25,267 nucleotides of DNA from LH-M37 sp032251315 (GTDB lineage: Bacteria > Pseudomonadota > Gammaproteobacteria > SZUA-229): the NCBI GenBank assembly GCA_032251315.1, contig JAVVEE010000036.1:1-25267 (forward strand), given 5' to 3'. Shown here in pieces: positions 12,101 through 19,848 of the stretch; the stretch's first letter is position 1; every line of letters begins with the position of its first letter. A program made the position numbers and the translations under genes. Below the pieces are notes generated by a model. It ran no database searches. It was not told the DNA's origin and saw only the letters and a program-made list of their open reading frames with translations.

Positions 12101-14346
12101 ACCGCGATGTGGATATCAGTCACTTTATCAATGAGAACATCACTGCCTTCAACAGCGACAGCGGCATCGAAGTGCTGCACGAGCTACTGGAACATCAGGC
12201 CTGGCGTCTGGCCTACTGGCGCGTAGCTTCTGACGAGATCAACTATCGACGCTTCTTTGATATTAATGAGCTGGCCGGATTGCGCATGGAAGACGCGCAG
12301 GTTTTCGAAGCCACCCACAAGCGCACACTGGAACTGATCGCGGAAAATAAGGTGCAGGGCCTGCGCATCGACCATCCTGACGGACTCTATAATCCGGTTG
12401 ATTATTTTCGTCGCCTGCAGGCCCGCGTGGCCATGCCGGAGGCGCTGACTTTGTCGGAGCAGGGCGAGTTGCAGCCGGTGAGTGAGCTACCGGGCCCGGC
12501 GGAAAAACCGTTCTACCTGCTGGTGGAAAAAATTCTCGCCGGCCATGAGCGGCTGCGCAGCGACTGGGCAGTACACGGCACCACCGGTTACGAATTTATC
12601 AATCTGGTGAATGGCCTGTTTGTCGATGGCAAGGCCGAGGAGAAGTTCGATCGCCTCTATCGCGAATTTATCGGCAATGACAGCAAGCCGGATGAGATTT
12701 TATACCGCAGCAAGAAGCTGATCATGCGCTCGGCGCTGGCCAGTGAGCTCAATGTTCTGGCTCAGCACCTCAGCCGTATTGCCGAGCTGGATCGCCATAC
12801 GCGTGATTTTACCCTCAATAGCCTGCGCGAAGCCTTGAATGAAGTAGTGGCCTGTTTTCCGGTATACCGAACTTATGTCTCTGCCGAAAGCACCACCGAG
12901 GAAGATCGTCGTTATGTCGACTGGGCCGTAAAGGTGGCCAAAAAACGTAGCCATGCCGCCGATGCCTCGGTGTTTGATTTTATTCGTGAAGTGCTGTTGA
13001 TCGAAATCACCGAAGGCAAGCATGATGAGTACCGCCGGCAGGTCATCGTCTTCACCATGAAGTTCCAACAATACACCGGGCCGGTGATGGCCAAGGGCAT
13101 GGAAGACACCGCTTTCTATCGTTATAACCGACTGGTTTCACTCAACGAGGTGGGTGGTGAGCCGGAGCGCTTCGGCGTCTCGGTGGCCGCGTTACACCAT
13201 CAGCTTCTGGAGCGTAGCCAGAACTGGCCGCACGCCATGCTCAGCAGTTCGACCCACGACAGCAAGCGTAGTGAAGATGTGCGTGCGCGCATCAATCTGT
13301 TATCAGAACTGCCTGCCGAATGGCGCAGTCAGGTGCGCCGCTGGGCGCGGCTCAATCGCAGTAAGAAACGATTGCTTGATGGCCGGCAGGCGCCCTCCAG
13401 CAACGACGAGTATCTGCTCTACCAGACCCTGCTGGGTACCTGGCCGCTGGAGTCCATGGATGCAGTGGAAATGGCCTATTTTCGTGATCGCATCAAGGAC
13501 TATATGCTGAAAGCGGTAAAGGAGGCCAAGGTTTTTACCTCCTGGGTTAATTCAGATCCGGATTATGAAAATGCAATCACCGATTTTGTCGAAGCGGTAC
13601 TCAACGAGTCGGACAAAAACCCCTTTCTGGCCGAATTTATCGCCTTCCAGCGGCCGCTGAGTCATCTCGGCCTGTACAACAGCCTGGCCCAGACCCTGCT
13701 CAAACTGACCGCCCCCGGCGTGCCCGATATCTATCAGGGTAATGAGCTGTGGGATTTCAGCCTGGTCGATCCCGATAACCGCCGCCCGGTCGATTATGCC
13801 CGGCGCGAAGCACTGCTGGCGCAGCTACGCGACACTCTGGAGGCAAAGCCCTCGCCGTTGCAGCTGGCTGATGAGCTGATGCAAAACCTGTCTGATGGCC
13901 GGGCCAAGCTGTATCTGATCTGGCGTTGCCTGCAACTGCGCCGCGAACAGCCGGCACTGTTTGCCGACGGCGACTACCAGCCACTCACCGTCACCGGTAT
14001 TCACGCTGATCATGTCTGTGCATTCGCCCGCAGCCATGGCGGGCAACGGGCGGTGATCGTCGTACCCCGGCTGCTTTATCAGCTGACCGCCGACGCCGAT
14101 CTGCTGGATGCCGGCATGTGGGACGAGGAAATTTGGGGCGATACCGTCATCCAGATGCCGGAGCCAAACTGGCATAACCACTTCACCGGTCAGTCCTTGC
14201 AGGCCGTGATCGAGATCGTGACCGGCAACGGGGACAAAAATGCGGCCGAAAACAAAGACGCTGAAACCGATTCGTGGAGCCTGCCGGTGAGCAGGGTTTT
14301 GAGCCACTTTCCGGTAGCGTTACTACGGGGGGGAGAAAAAGCATGA
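9130..14346 (+). CDS. 4-alpha-glucanotransferase / malto-oligosyltrehalose synthase fusion (MalQ-TreY)
   Basis: A 1738-residue fusion of two enzymes that are usually separate. Residues about 1-735 are an E. coli-type MalQ (GH77), which transfers glucan chains between maltodextrins. It has the small N-terminal domain (WGKPHSATAKTRQALLAAMGV), nucleophile D493 in LRIDH, acid/base E541 in GEDLGTVP and D593 in THDLPTL. A linker of roughly 15 residues follows. Residues about 750-1738 are TreY (GH13), which turns the reducing-end alpha-1,4 bond into alpha,alpha-1,1. It has STYRLQLHRDFGF, YASPCLQARPGSPHGYDI, DMVPNHMG, nucleophile D1081 in GLRIDHPDGLYNP, E1133 in LLVEKIL and D1377 in STHDSKRSED. All catalytic residues are present in both halves. 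GAGG at 9119-9122 is the ribosome site, and four-base ATGA overlaps occur at both ends. MalQ presumably rebuilds chains long enough for TreY. Confidence 0.94.
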   Translation: MSSHELLEKLCAHYYISPEYHDIWGKPHSATAKTRQALLAAMGVEAETEEFMQQALNEVEIAQWCRLLPPVQVVSETEQRIEIVMGIAEEQLQQRLRWSVLEESGLRHNGEFLPTDLALREAKMLAGETRQHRLLVLPGGIQSGYHRLELHNIKVPERPLASMSLIVAPERCYQPQVLEEDQRIWGPAIQLYALRSTRNWGIGDFTDLIRVLEFAARAGAALVGVNPLHALFPHNPAHASPYSPSSRLFLNTLYLDVEAVPDFDECQDARQRVEDESFQVRLRALRHTELVDYVEVANIKTEILSALYQHFRRRHLNNGSDRATAFRRFQEEQGVALHQHALYEALQREFYKHDPACWGWPVWPKAYRSPQSEAVVEFAVEHAEQVQFFEYLQWQASMQLQSVGRRAYQLGLGVGLYQDLAVSVDVGGAEAWNNQGLYALSARIGSPPDDFNLKGQDWGLPPWRPKTLREQAYAPFIVTLRQNMHNAGALRIDHVMALMRLFWVPPGEIPEDGSYVHYPFEDLLGILALESQRNQCLVIGEDLGTVPDEVRQALHPRGVLSYRLLYFEKTDANDFKPPSAFPSQALVAVTTHDLPTLAGYWQGRDIELRQEFDLFPSAELRAQQVINRARDRVQLLMALEREDLLPEGVNVQAVATPTMTPVLVESIHRYLSRSPARVMMVQMEDILGQLEQVNFPGTTEQYPNWSRKLTLNLELWDEDPRVVNAVAGLREERGSTVRPPTLRILPGEADIPRSTYRLQLHRDFGFDQVTELIPYLALLGISHCYASPCLQARPGSPHGYDIINHGALNTELGGDAGFNRLSAALHANKMGLLLDMVPNHMGVMGNDNAWWLDVLENGPASNYAAFFDIDWNPLKSALRGKVLLPVLGGHYGSLLETAELALKFDEERGAFSIHYYEHEFPIDPGEYPRILGHDINRLEERLGSDDTRLQVFQTLITAFEHLPSRSKTGSADIIERARDKEVHKAGLARLYRDVDISHFINENITAFNSDSGIEVLHELLEHQAWRLAYWRVASDEINYRRFFDINELAGLRMEDAQVFEATHKRTLELIAENKVQGLRIDHPDGLYNPVDYFRRLQARVAMPEALTLSEQGELQPVSELPGPAEKPFYLLVEKILAGHERLRSDWAVHGTTGYEFINLVNGLFVDGKAEEKFDRLYREFIGNDSKPDEILYRSKKLIMRSALASELNVLAQHLSRIAELDRHTRDFTLNSLREALNEVVACFPVYRTYVSAESTTEEDRRYVDWAVKVAKKRSHAADASVFDFIREVLLIEITEGKHDEYRRQVIVFTMKFQQYTGPVMAKGMEDTAFYRYNRLVSLNEVGGEPERFGVSVAALHHQLLERSQNWPHAMLSSSTHDSKRSEDVRARINLLSELPAEWRSQVRRWARLNRSKKRLLDGRQAPSSNDEYLLYQTLLGTWPLESMDAVEMAYFRDRIKDYMLKAVKEAKVFTSWVNSDPDYENAITDFVEAVLNESDKNPFLAEFIAFQRPLSHLGLYNSLAQTLLKLTAPGVPDIYQGNELWDFSLVDPDNRRPVDYARREALLAQLRDTLEAKPSPLQLADELMQNLSDGRAKLYLIWRCLQLRREQPALFADGDYQPLTVTGIHADHVCAFARSHGGQRAVIVVPRLLYQLTADADLLDAGMWDEEIWGDTVIQMPEPNWHNHFTGQSLQAVIEIVTGNGDKNAAENKDAETDSWSLPVSRVLSHFPVALLRGGEKA

Positions 14347-16328
14347 ACAGTGCCGACTCGAAGCACTCAAACACTCACACGCCGGTCGATGCCGCCGTGG
14401 TCGAGGCCTTAAAGTTACTGGGCAAGCGACGTTTCGCGCTGGCCATTCATGACAGCAGTTTCCCGGCGGCGCCGGCCAGCGATGTCGGGCGGGGTTCGCC
14501 CTGTAATGAGGGTGGCAGGGCCTTTCTGGCATTCGTCCGCAGTCTGGGTTTCGACAGCATCCAGCTCGGGCCGCAGGGGCAGACACCGCGCAATAATCCT
14601 TCCCCCTATGACGGCACACTGTTTTCCCGCAATCTGCTCAACCTCAATTTGAACGCGCTGGCGAACAACGACGAAGAGAGCGGCGTCGAGGGCGGCTGGC
14701 TGAGTCCGGAGACGCTGGACTGTCTGGTGCAGGAATGCCCCGTCAGTGACGGCCTGTACAGCAACCATACCTACGCCTTTGACGCCTGCAACACAGCACT
14801 GAATGAGATTTATCACAGCTTTGCCCGTCAGCGTAAGCGCGGCGATGTGGTCGCCATTGCGCTGGATGCCGAGCTCACGGCATTTGTCAGAAAGCATCAG
14901 GACTGGTTGCCGGCAGATGCGCTTTATCATGCGTTGGCGGCAGAGCAGGGCGGGCGGCAGTACCCCGACTGGACGGTGAATGAAGAGGCCGTCTGCACAG
15001 ATCTCAATCTCTACCCGAGACGCCCCGAGCAGGATTCACTTTGTGAAGCGCGGCGGGCAGCGCTAATGCAGCGTCACCAGCGGGCCATCGAGCGCTATCA
15101 GCTGGGCCAGTTCCTGCTGCACCGTCAGCATGACGATCTGCACAGCACCGTCAACAGCTGGGGGCTACGGCTCTACGGCGATTTACAGGTAGGGCTGTCA
15201 TCGTGCGACAACTGGAGCCGCAGTCGTTACTTTCTGGAACGTTATCGCATGGGCGCGCCGCCGAGTCGCACCAATCCGCTCGGCCAGCCCTGGGGGTATG
15301 GCGTACTTGATCCCGATCAGTATCTGACTGAGCAGGCTACCGCCGGACCGGCTTTACAGTTTCTTTCGGCGCGGGTGAGCAAAATGCAGAACGGCTATGA
15401 CGGCCTGCGTATCGACCACCCGCACGGACTGGTCTGTCCCTGGGTCTATCGCAGCGATATTGTCGATCCCTATTTCGCCGTGCAGAACGGCGCGCGGCTG
15501 TTCTCCTCGCCCGAATTGCCCGATCACCCCGAACTGGCGCGCTACGCCATCACTCGCATCGACCAGATCAATCCCGATGTGCCCCGCTATGCCGATGACT
15601 GGGTGCGAACCCTGCAACCGGCGCAGGTGGATCGTTATGCGCTGTTGCTGGATGCCGTGGTTAACGTCGTGCAGTCCCACGGTGGCTCACGGGAAGATGT
15701 GCTCTGCGAGGTGCTGAGCACACTGCCGTATCCGCTGGCCCGTGCCATCGAACGTCAGGGTCTGGGGCGTTTTCGGGTGACGCAGAAGGCCGACCTGGAT
15801 AACCCCGATGATGTCTACCGCAGCGAGAACGCCCGTCCCGAAGACTGGATTATGGTGGGTAATCATGACACCCCCTCCATCTGGCGGCTGGCGCGGGAAT
15901 GGCGGGCCGATGGTCAGGCGCGCAAACAGGCTGATTATCTGGCCGCCCGGCTGGTGGCCGAACCCCGACGCGAAGCTTTCGCAGAGCTGCTGGCCAGTGA
16001 TCCGAACAAACTGGTACACGCCAAACTGGCCGACGTTTTCGCCAGCCCGGCAGAGCAGGTGATGGTGTTTTTCGCCGATCTGCTGGGGCTGGAAGAGATC
16101 TACAACCGTCCCGGTATTGTCGACCCGGAAAACTGGAACCTGCGCGTACCGCCCGATTATGCCATGCACTATCAACATACCCGCGAACGCGGCGAGGCAC
16201 TGGACCTGCATTGTGTACTGGCACTGGCAATACAGGCGCGCGGCGAAGCCTTCGCCCGCGAACACCGCGAACTTCTGGAGCGGCTGTTGCCGCCTGGTAG
16301 CTGGTGGGCGGATGCGCTTGCAGAGTGA
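14343..16328 (+). CDS. malQ: Second, divergent 4-alpha-glucanotransferase-like GH77 enzyme
   Basis: Last gene of the operon, 661 residues. The start at 14343 has a strong ribosome site (GGGGGGGAG, 14327-14335) and an ATGA overlap with the MalQ-TreY stop; the longer reading from 14274 would overlap more and has no such site. The GH77 catalytic set is visible but in altered surroundings: nucleophile D358 in LRIDHPHGL, a presumed acid/base E456 in LCEVLSTLP (families usually have GEDLGTVP) and D509 in GNHDTPSIW (usually THDTPT). The N-terminal region (FALAIHDSSFPA, SLGFDSIQLGPQGQ, NPSPYDGT) matches the usual GH77 layout only loosely. It probably acts on maltodextrins, but its chain-length preference may differ from that of the fused MalQ, or it may be a disproportionating enzyme for another glucan. 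Confidence 0.85.
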   Translation: MNSADSKHSNTHTPVDAAVVEALKLLGKRRFALAIHDSSFPAAPASDVGRGSPCNEGGRAFLAFVRSLGFDSIQLGPQGQTPRNNPSPYDGTLFSRNLLNLNLNALANNDEESGVEGGWLSPETLDCLVQECPVSDGLYSNHTYAFDACNTALNEIYHSFARQRKRGDVVAIALDAELTAFVRKHQDWLPADALYHALAAEQGGRQYPDWTVNEEAVCTDLNLYPRRPEQDSLCEARRAALMQRHQRAIERYQLGQFLLHRQHDDLHSTVNSWGLRLYGDLQVGLSSCDNWSRSRYFLERYRMGAPPSRTNPLGQPWGYGVLDPDQYLTEQATAGPALQFLSARVSKMQNGYDGLRIDHPHGLVCPWVYRSDIVDPYFAVQNGARLFSSPELPDHPELARYAITRIDQINPDVPRYADDWVRTLQPAQVDRYALLLDAVVNVVQSHGGSREDVLCEVLSTLPYPLARAIERQGLGRFRVTQKADLDNPDDVYRSENARPEDWIMVGNHDTPSIWRLAREWRADGQARKQADYLAARLVAEPRREAFAELLASDPNKLVHAKLADVFASPAEQVMVFFADLLGLEEIYNRPGIVDPENWNLRVPPDYAMHYQHTRERGEALDLHCVLALAIQARGEAFAREHRELLERLLPPGSWWADALAE

Positions 16329-16366
16329 GGAGTGGATAGGATTTATGAAGTATTAAATCAAAAGCA

Positions 16367-16521
16367 TTTACCGCAGAGGCGCGGAGGCGCAGAGAAAAAC
16401 TTAATTATTTGAATAAAAATATTTAATAATTGTGATATGCGTGGCTGTTTACAGATGAACAACAGAGCCATACCCAAACCAACTGTGGTTTTCCTCTGCG
16501 TCTCTGCGCCTCTGCGGTAAA
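16367..16521. repeat. MITE-like inverted-repeat element with CTCTGCG-rich arms
   Basis: Two 28-base arms, 16367-16394 and 16494-16521, are inverted copies of each other with two mismatches. They enclose 99 bases of AT-rich DNA. The arms are built from repeated CTCTGCG/CGCAGAG units (right arm CTCTGCGTCTCTGCGCC..., ending in GCGGTAAA). No transposase is inside; an open frame that crosses it gives the low-complexity peptide TAEAQRRRGK typical of translated repeats of this kind. It sits in the gap between the sugar operon and pssA and could fold into a long hairpin ending transcription from the operon. I recall similar arm sequences as dispersed intergenic repeats in other bacteria, but cannot verify copy number here. 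Confidence 0.75.
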
Positions 16522-16566
16522 AAAGTTTTTAGCTCTAAATATAAAACACCCCGAGGATTCAGCACC

Positions 16567-17187
16567 ATGACAAAGACCAAACATTTTTCGATGATTCGCA
16601 GTTTTCATTTTGCAGACTGGTTTACGCTAGCTAATGCCGCCTGCGGGGTCGGTGCGCTGTTTGCCATGATGAGTTATATGCAGAGTCCGGCGTTAGTAAA
16701 ATTATACCTGGCCTGTGCGTTGATTCCGCTGGCGCTGGTGTTTGATATTCTGGACGGGCGCATTGCCCGCTGGCGGCAGCAAAATTCGGTGCTGGGCATC
16801 GAGCTGGATTCGCTGGCTGATCTCATCTCTTTTGGCGTGGCACCGGTGGCCATTGCTTTTGGCGCGGGCATGAACGGGGGGTGGGATGTGGTGATTCTGA
16901 TCTACTTTATGGTCTGCGGAGTCAGTCGTTTGGCGCGCTATAACGTGACTGCCGAGAGTCTGGCGCAGGTTGCGGCCAGGGTGGAGTATTTCGAAGGCAC
17001 GCCTATCCCCAGTTCATTGGTGCTGGTCATCATCATTGCCTTTTCCGCCGGCTTCGGTGCGACCGGCGACCAACTCTGGTTTGGCGTGACCTCGCTGGGC
17101 CCCTGGCAGCTGCATCCCCTGGTGCTGATATTTGCGCTTTCCGGCACCCTGATGATCAGCCGAACACTGCACATTCCCAAACTCTGA
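16567..17187 (+). CDS. pssA: CDP-diacylglycerol-serine O-phosphatidyltransferase
   Basis: Inner-membrane enzyme that joins serine to CDP-diacylglycerol to make phosphatidylserine, precursor of phosphatidylethanolamine. The complete CDP-alcohol phosphatidyltransferase signature DG-x2-AR-x8-G-x3-D-x3-D is visible: D60, D63, G64, A67, R68, G77, D81 and D85. Several hydrophobic spans follow, and the segment RYNVTAES...EYFEGTPIPSS is typical of the short Gram-negative/Bacillus-type PssA rather than the phospholipase-D-like E. coli enzyme. The 206-residue length is somewhat short, because the family often has an extra C-terminal membrane segment. The start is supported by GAGGA nine bases upstream. 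Tal follows 43 bases later on the same strand. Confidence 0.9.
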   Translation: MTKTKHFSMIRSFHFADWFTLANAACGVGALFAMMSYMQSPALVKLYLACALIPLALVFDILDGRIARWRQQNSVLGIELDSLADLISFGVAPVAIAFGAGMNGGWDVVILIYFMVCGVSRLARYNVTAESLAQVAARVEYFEGTPIPSSLVLVIIIAFSAGFGATGDQLWFGVTSLGPWQLHPLVLIFALSGTLMISRTLHIPKL

Positions 17188-17230
17188 AAACTGTTGCTGC
17201 CGATTCAGCTATTACTTAACAGGAGCGATT

Positions 17231-18295
17231 ATGAAAAACATTCAACGATTACAGGAGCTCGGTCAAAGCCTCTGGCTCGATCATCTTAGCCGCGAGCTTC
17301 TGACCAGCGGCAGGCTTAGTCTTTACATCGATACGCTGGGCATAACCGGACTCACCTCCAACCCCACCATTTATGAACGCGCCCTGAAGCAGGGCGATGC
17401 TTACACCAAAGCCATTGCTAAAAAAAACCGCGCGGGCAAATCGGGCGAAGCATTGCTGTTTGAACTGGCGCTGGAAGATGCAAACCACGCGGCTGATCTT
17501 TTCCGGCCCATTCATGAAGCCACTGACGGTGTCGAAGGCTGGGTTTCGCTGGAAATCTCGCCTCTGCTGGCCGATGATACCACCGGCACTATCGCGGCAG
17601 CGGCAAGACTGTACGAGCAGGCCCAGTTCCCCAATCTGCTTGTCAACATCCCGGCCAATGGCGCCGGTCTTCTCGCCATTGAAGCTTTGATCTTTTCCGG
17701 CGTGCCGGTTAATGCGACGCTGCTGTTCTCATCCTGGCATTACGCTCATGCTGCGGAAGCCTATATGCGTGGTATCGAACGGCGCATCGAGGCCGGGCTT
17801 GATGCCAACGTCGCTTCGGTGGCATCGGTTTTTATCAGTCGCTGGGATGCTGCCGTCATGAATGTCGTGCCGTCAGGGCTGAAAAATCGTCTGGGCATCG
17901 CTGTTGCCGCGACCACCTACAAAGTCTATCGCGAAATACTGGCATCGAAACGATGGCAAAAACTGGCCGCTGCCGGTGCCCGGCCACAACGTCTGCTCTG
18001 GGCCAGTGCCGGCAACAAAGATCCGGATGCTTCCGATGTGCTTTACATTGAAGCCCTGGCCGCTCCGCAGACCATTATCACCCTGCCGGAAAAGACCCTG
18101 CTGGCCTTTGCCAGCCACGGTAAAGTGGGCACCCCTTTGCCGCCCACTGGCAATGATGCTGAAGCGCTACTCGCCGAGTTTGCGATAAGTGATATAGACG
18201 ATGCGGAGCTTGCCGAGCGACTCCAGCGCGAAGGCATCGACGCTTTCGCGCAATCGTGGCGCAACCTGCTGACCGAGTTAGAAAAACAGGGGTGA
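17231..18295 (+). CDS. tal: Transaldolase homologue with asparagine at the Schiff-base lysine position
   Basis: A 354-residue member of the mycobacterial/cyanobacterial-type transaldolases, which move a dihydroxyacetone unit between sugar phosphates in the pentose phosphate pathway. The fold markers are clear: WLDHLSRELL, D34 in YIDTLG, TSNPTIYERAL (41-52), E108 in VSLEIS, NATLLFS (161-167), SVFISRWD (199-206), LLWASAGNKDPDASDVLYIEAL and a C-terminal SWRNLL. The beta-4 strand, which reads IKIPAT in the M. tuberculosis-type enzymes I recall and carries the Schiff-base lysine, reads LLVNIPANGAGL here. The lysine position is therefore N139 (codon AAC, 17645-17647). Without this lysine the normal reaction is not expected, so the protein may be inactive, regulatory, or chemically different. 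The strong ribosome site AGGAG supports the start. It is probably co-transcribed with pssA. Confidence 0.85.
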   Translation: MKNIQRLQELGQSLWLDHLSRELLTSGRLSLYIDTLGITGLTSNPTIYERALKQGDAYTKAIAKKNRAGKSGEALLFELALEDANHAADLFRPIHEATDGVEGWVSLEISPLLADDTTGTIAAAARLYEQAQFPNLLVNIPANGAGLLAIEALIFSGVPVNATLLFSSWHYAHAAEAYMRGIERRIEAGLDANVASVASVFISRWDAAVMNVVPSGLKNRLGIAVAATTYKVYREILASKRWQKLAAAGARPQRLLWASAGNKDPDASDVLYIEALAAPQTIITLPEKTLLAFASHGKVGTPLPPTGNDAEALLAEFAISDIDDAELAERLQREGIDAFAQSWRNLLTELEKQG

Positions 18296-18320
18296 AGCCA
18301 CAAGCCGATAGCGTGGTTTT
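18295..18320 (+). terminator. Weak hairpin after tal
   Basis: AAGCCAC (18295-18301) can pair with GTGGTTT (18313-18319), seven pairs including one G-U, with an 11-base loop and a short T run overlapping the stem (GTGGTTTT). It begins right at the tal stop codon. The stem is short for an intrinsic terminator, so this is tentative. Confidence 0.35.
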
Positions 18321-18437
18321 ATAATATTTACAATGGCGCGCCGAACAAACTCGCTCGTGCAACTGGTCGTTGTCGGCGATTATGTGTATAAAAGCCAATT
18401 GATAATGAGCCATTAATGTTTTAACCGGATTCAGCTA

Positions 18438-19805
18438 ATGCCAACCCAGAAAAGCGAACAACAGACTAACTATCAGGAGATGCTGCACAAGGCGCTGCAG
18501 GAAGGTGCCCGGCAGACGGTGACTGAGCTGATCAGGGGGCTGCATCCAGCAGAGATCGCCGATGTTCTCGAAGCGCTGCCGCGTGAGTTAAGACCGGAGC
18601 TGTGGCACGAACTACCCGATGCCACCCGCGGTGAGGTGCTGCTGGAAGCGCACGGTCAGGTTCGACAGCATCTCATCAAAGCCAGTGATAAAGAGGAACT
18701 GCTGGCTGCGCTCGATACGCTGGAGATGGATGAGCTGGCCGACCTCGATGCGGTGCTGCCGAAATCGGTAGTACATGCTATGAAGCAGGGCATGGATGTG
18801 CATCAGCGTAATCGTTATGAAGCGGTTCGCTCCTATCCGGATGACACCGCTGGCGGGCTGATGGATATTGATGCCGCGTCGGTGCGCGCCGACGTCAATC
18901 TTAAAGCCGTGCTGCGTTATCTGCGACGGCTGCGTAGCCGCGAAGGTGAGTTGCCCGAACATCTGGACAGCATTATGGTGGTTGATGACGATAATACCTA
19001 TCTGGGCATACTGAGGCTGAGTGATGTGGTTTCACTGGATTCGGAGACACCGGTAAGCGAGACTATGATCACCGGTATTCCCGCCATTCCGGTACTGACT
19101 CCCGCCACCAACGTGGCTCGCCTGTTCGAAGATCGCGACCTGATCTCGGCGGCAGTAATCAGCGATTCAGGGCGGCTGCTGGGTCGTATCACCATCGACG
19201 ATGTGGTCGATGTCATGCGCAAGGAGGCGGAGCATGAAGTGATGAGCCGTGCCGGTCTCACCAAAGCCACCGATATGTTCGGCCCCCTCATTCCCGGCGC
19301 GGGCCGACGCGCCATCTGGCTGGGCGTTAACCTGATTAATGCCTTCATTGCCGCCTGGGTGATCGGACTGTTCGAGCAGTCGATAGATAAGATGGTCGCC
19401 CTGGCCATACTCATGCCGGTGGTCGCCAGCATGGGCGGCGTGGCGGGTAACCAGACCCTGACACTGGTGACGCGCGGTATTGCGCTGGGCCAGATCGGGC
19501 GCAGTAATGCCCGGCATCTGCTCTTCAGAGAACTTATCCTGAGCTCGCTCAACGGCATCCTCTGGGCGCTGGTGGTGGCCTTTGTGGCGGTGCTGTGGTT
19601 TGATAATTTGCAGCTGGGCATTGTCTTCGGCAGCGCGTTGATCATCAATCTACTCATGGCTGCACTGGTGGGCACGTTAATGCCGCTAGCCTTGCAGCGT
19701 TTGGGCATCGACCCTGCGCTCGCCGGTGGCGTACTGCTCATCGCCGCGACCGACGTTGTCGGTTTCATGTCATTTCTGGGACTGGCGACACTGTTTCTGT
19801 TATGA
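18438..19805 (+). CDS. mgtE: Magnesium transporter MgtE
   Basis: Inner-membrane Mg2+ channel of 455 residues. The cytoplasmic N domain (about 1-130) has the helical repeat LHPAEIADVLEALPRE. A CBS pair (about 135-260) follows, with DDTAGGLMDID at its start and SGRLLGRITIDDVVDVM near its end; it gates the channel by sensing intracellular Mg2+. Five hydrophobic spans fill 285-455, with the conserved MPVVASMGGVAGNQTLTLVTRGIALG in the pore region and the ion-site D439 in ATDVVGFMSFLGLA at the end. Length and order are normal. The ribosome site is weak (CCGGAT). The 142-base upstream gap is too short for the long Mg2+ riboswitch known upstream of some mgtE genes, and I see no such fold. Confidence 0.95.
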   Translation: MPTQKSEQQTNYQEMLHKALQEGARQTVTELIRGLHPAEIADVLEALPRELRPELWHELPDATRGEVLLEAHGQVRQHLIKASDKEELLAALDTLEMDELADLDAVLPKSVVHAMKQGMDVHQRNRYEAVRSYPDDTAGGLMDIDAASVRADVNLKAVLRYLRRLRSREGELPEHLDSIMVVDDDNTYLGILRLSDVVSLDSETPVSETMITGIPAIPVLTPATNVARLFEDRDLISAAVISDSGRLLGRITIDDVVDVMRKEAEHEVMSRAGLTKATDMFGPLIPGAGRRAIWLGVNLINAFIAAWVIGLFEQSIDKMVALAILMPVVASMGGVAGNQTLTLVTRGIALGQIGRSNARHLLFRELILSSLNGILWALVVAFVAVLWFDNLQLGIVFGSALIINLLMAALVGTLMPLALQRLGIDPALAGGVLLIAATDVVGFMSFLGLATLFLL

Positions 19806-19848
19806 GCAGGCATCAATCATAAAGTGAGTTTAGGGATGTGATAAAAAT

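Noticed and set aside
16423..16608. Small minus-strand open frame giving a TAEAQRRRGK peptide
   Set aside because: The peptide comes from translating the repeat arm and overlaps the pssA start; such frames are typical artefacts of this repeat type.
18296..18437. Mg2+ riboswitch upstream of mgtE
   Set aside because: The gap is only 142 bases, part of it a tal terminator candidate, and no multi-stem conserved fold is visible.
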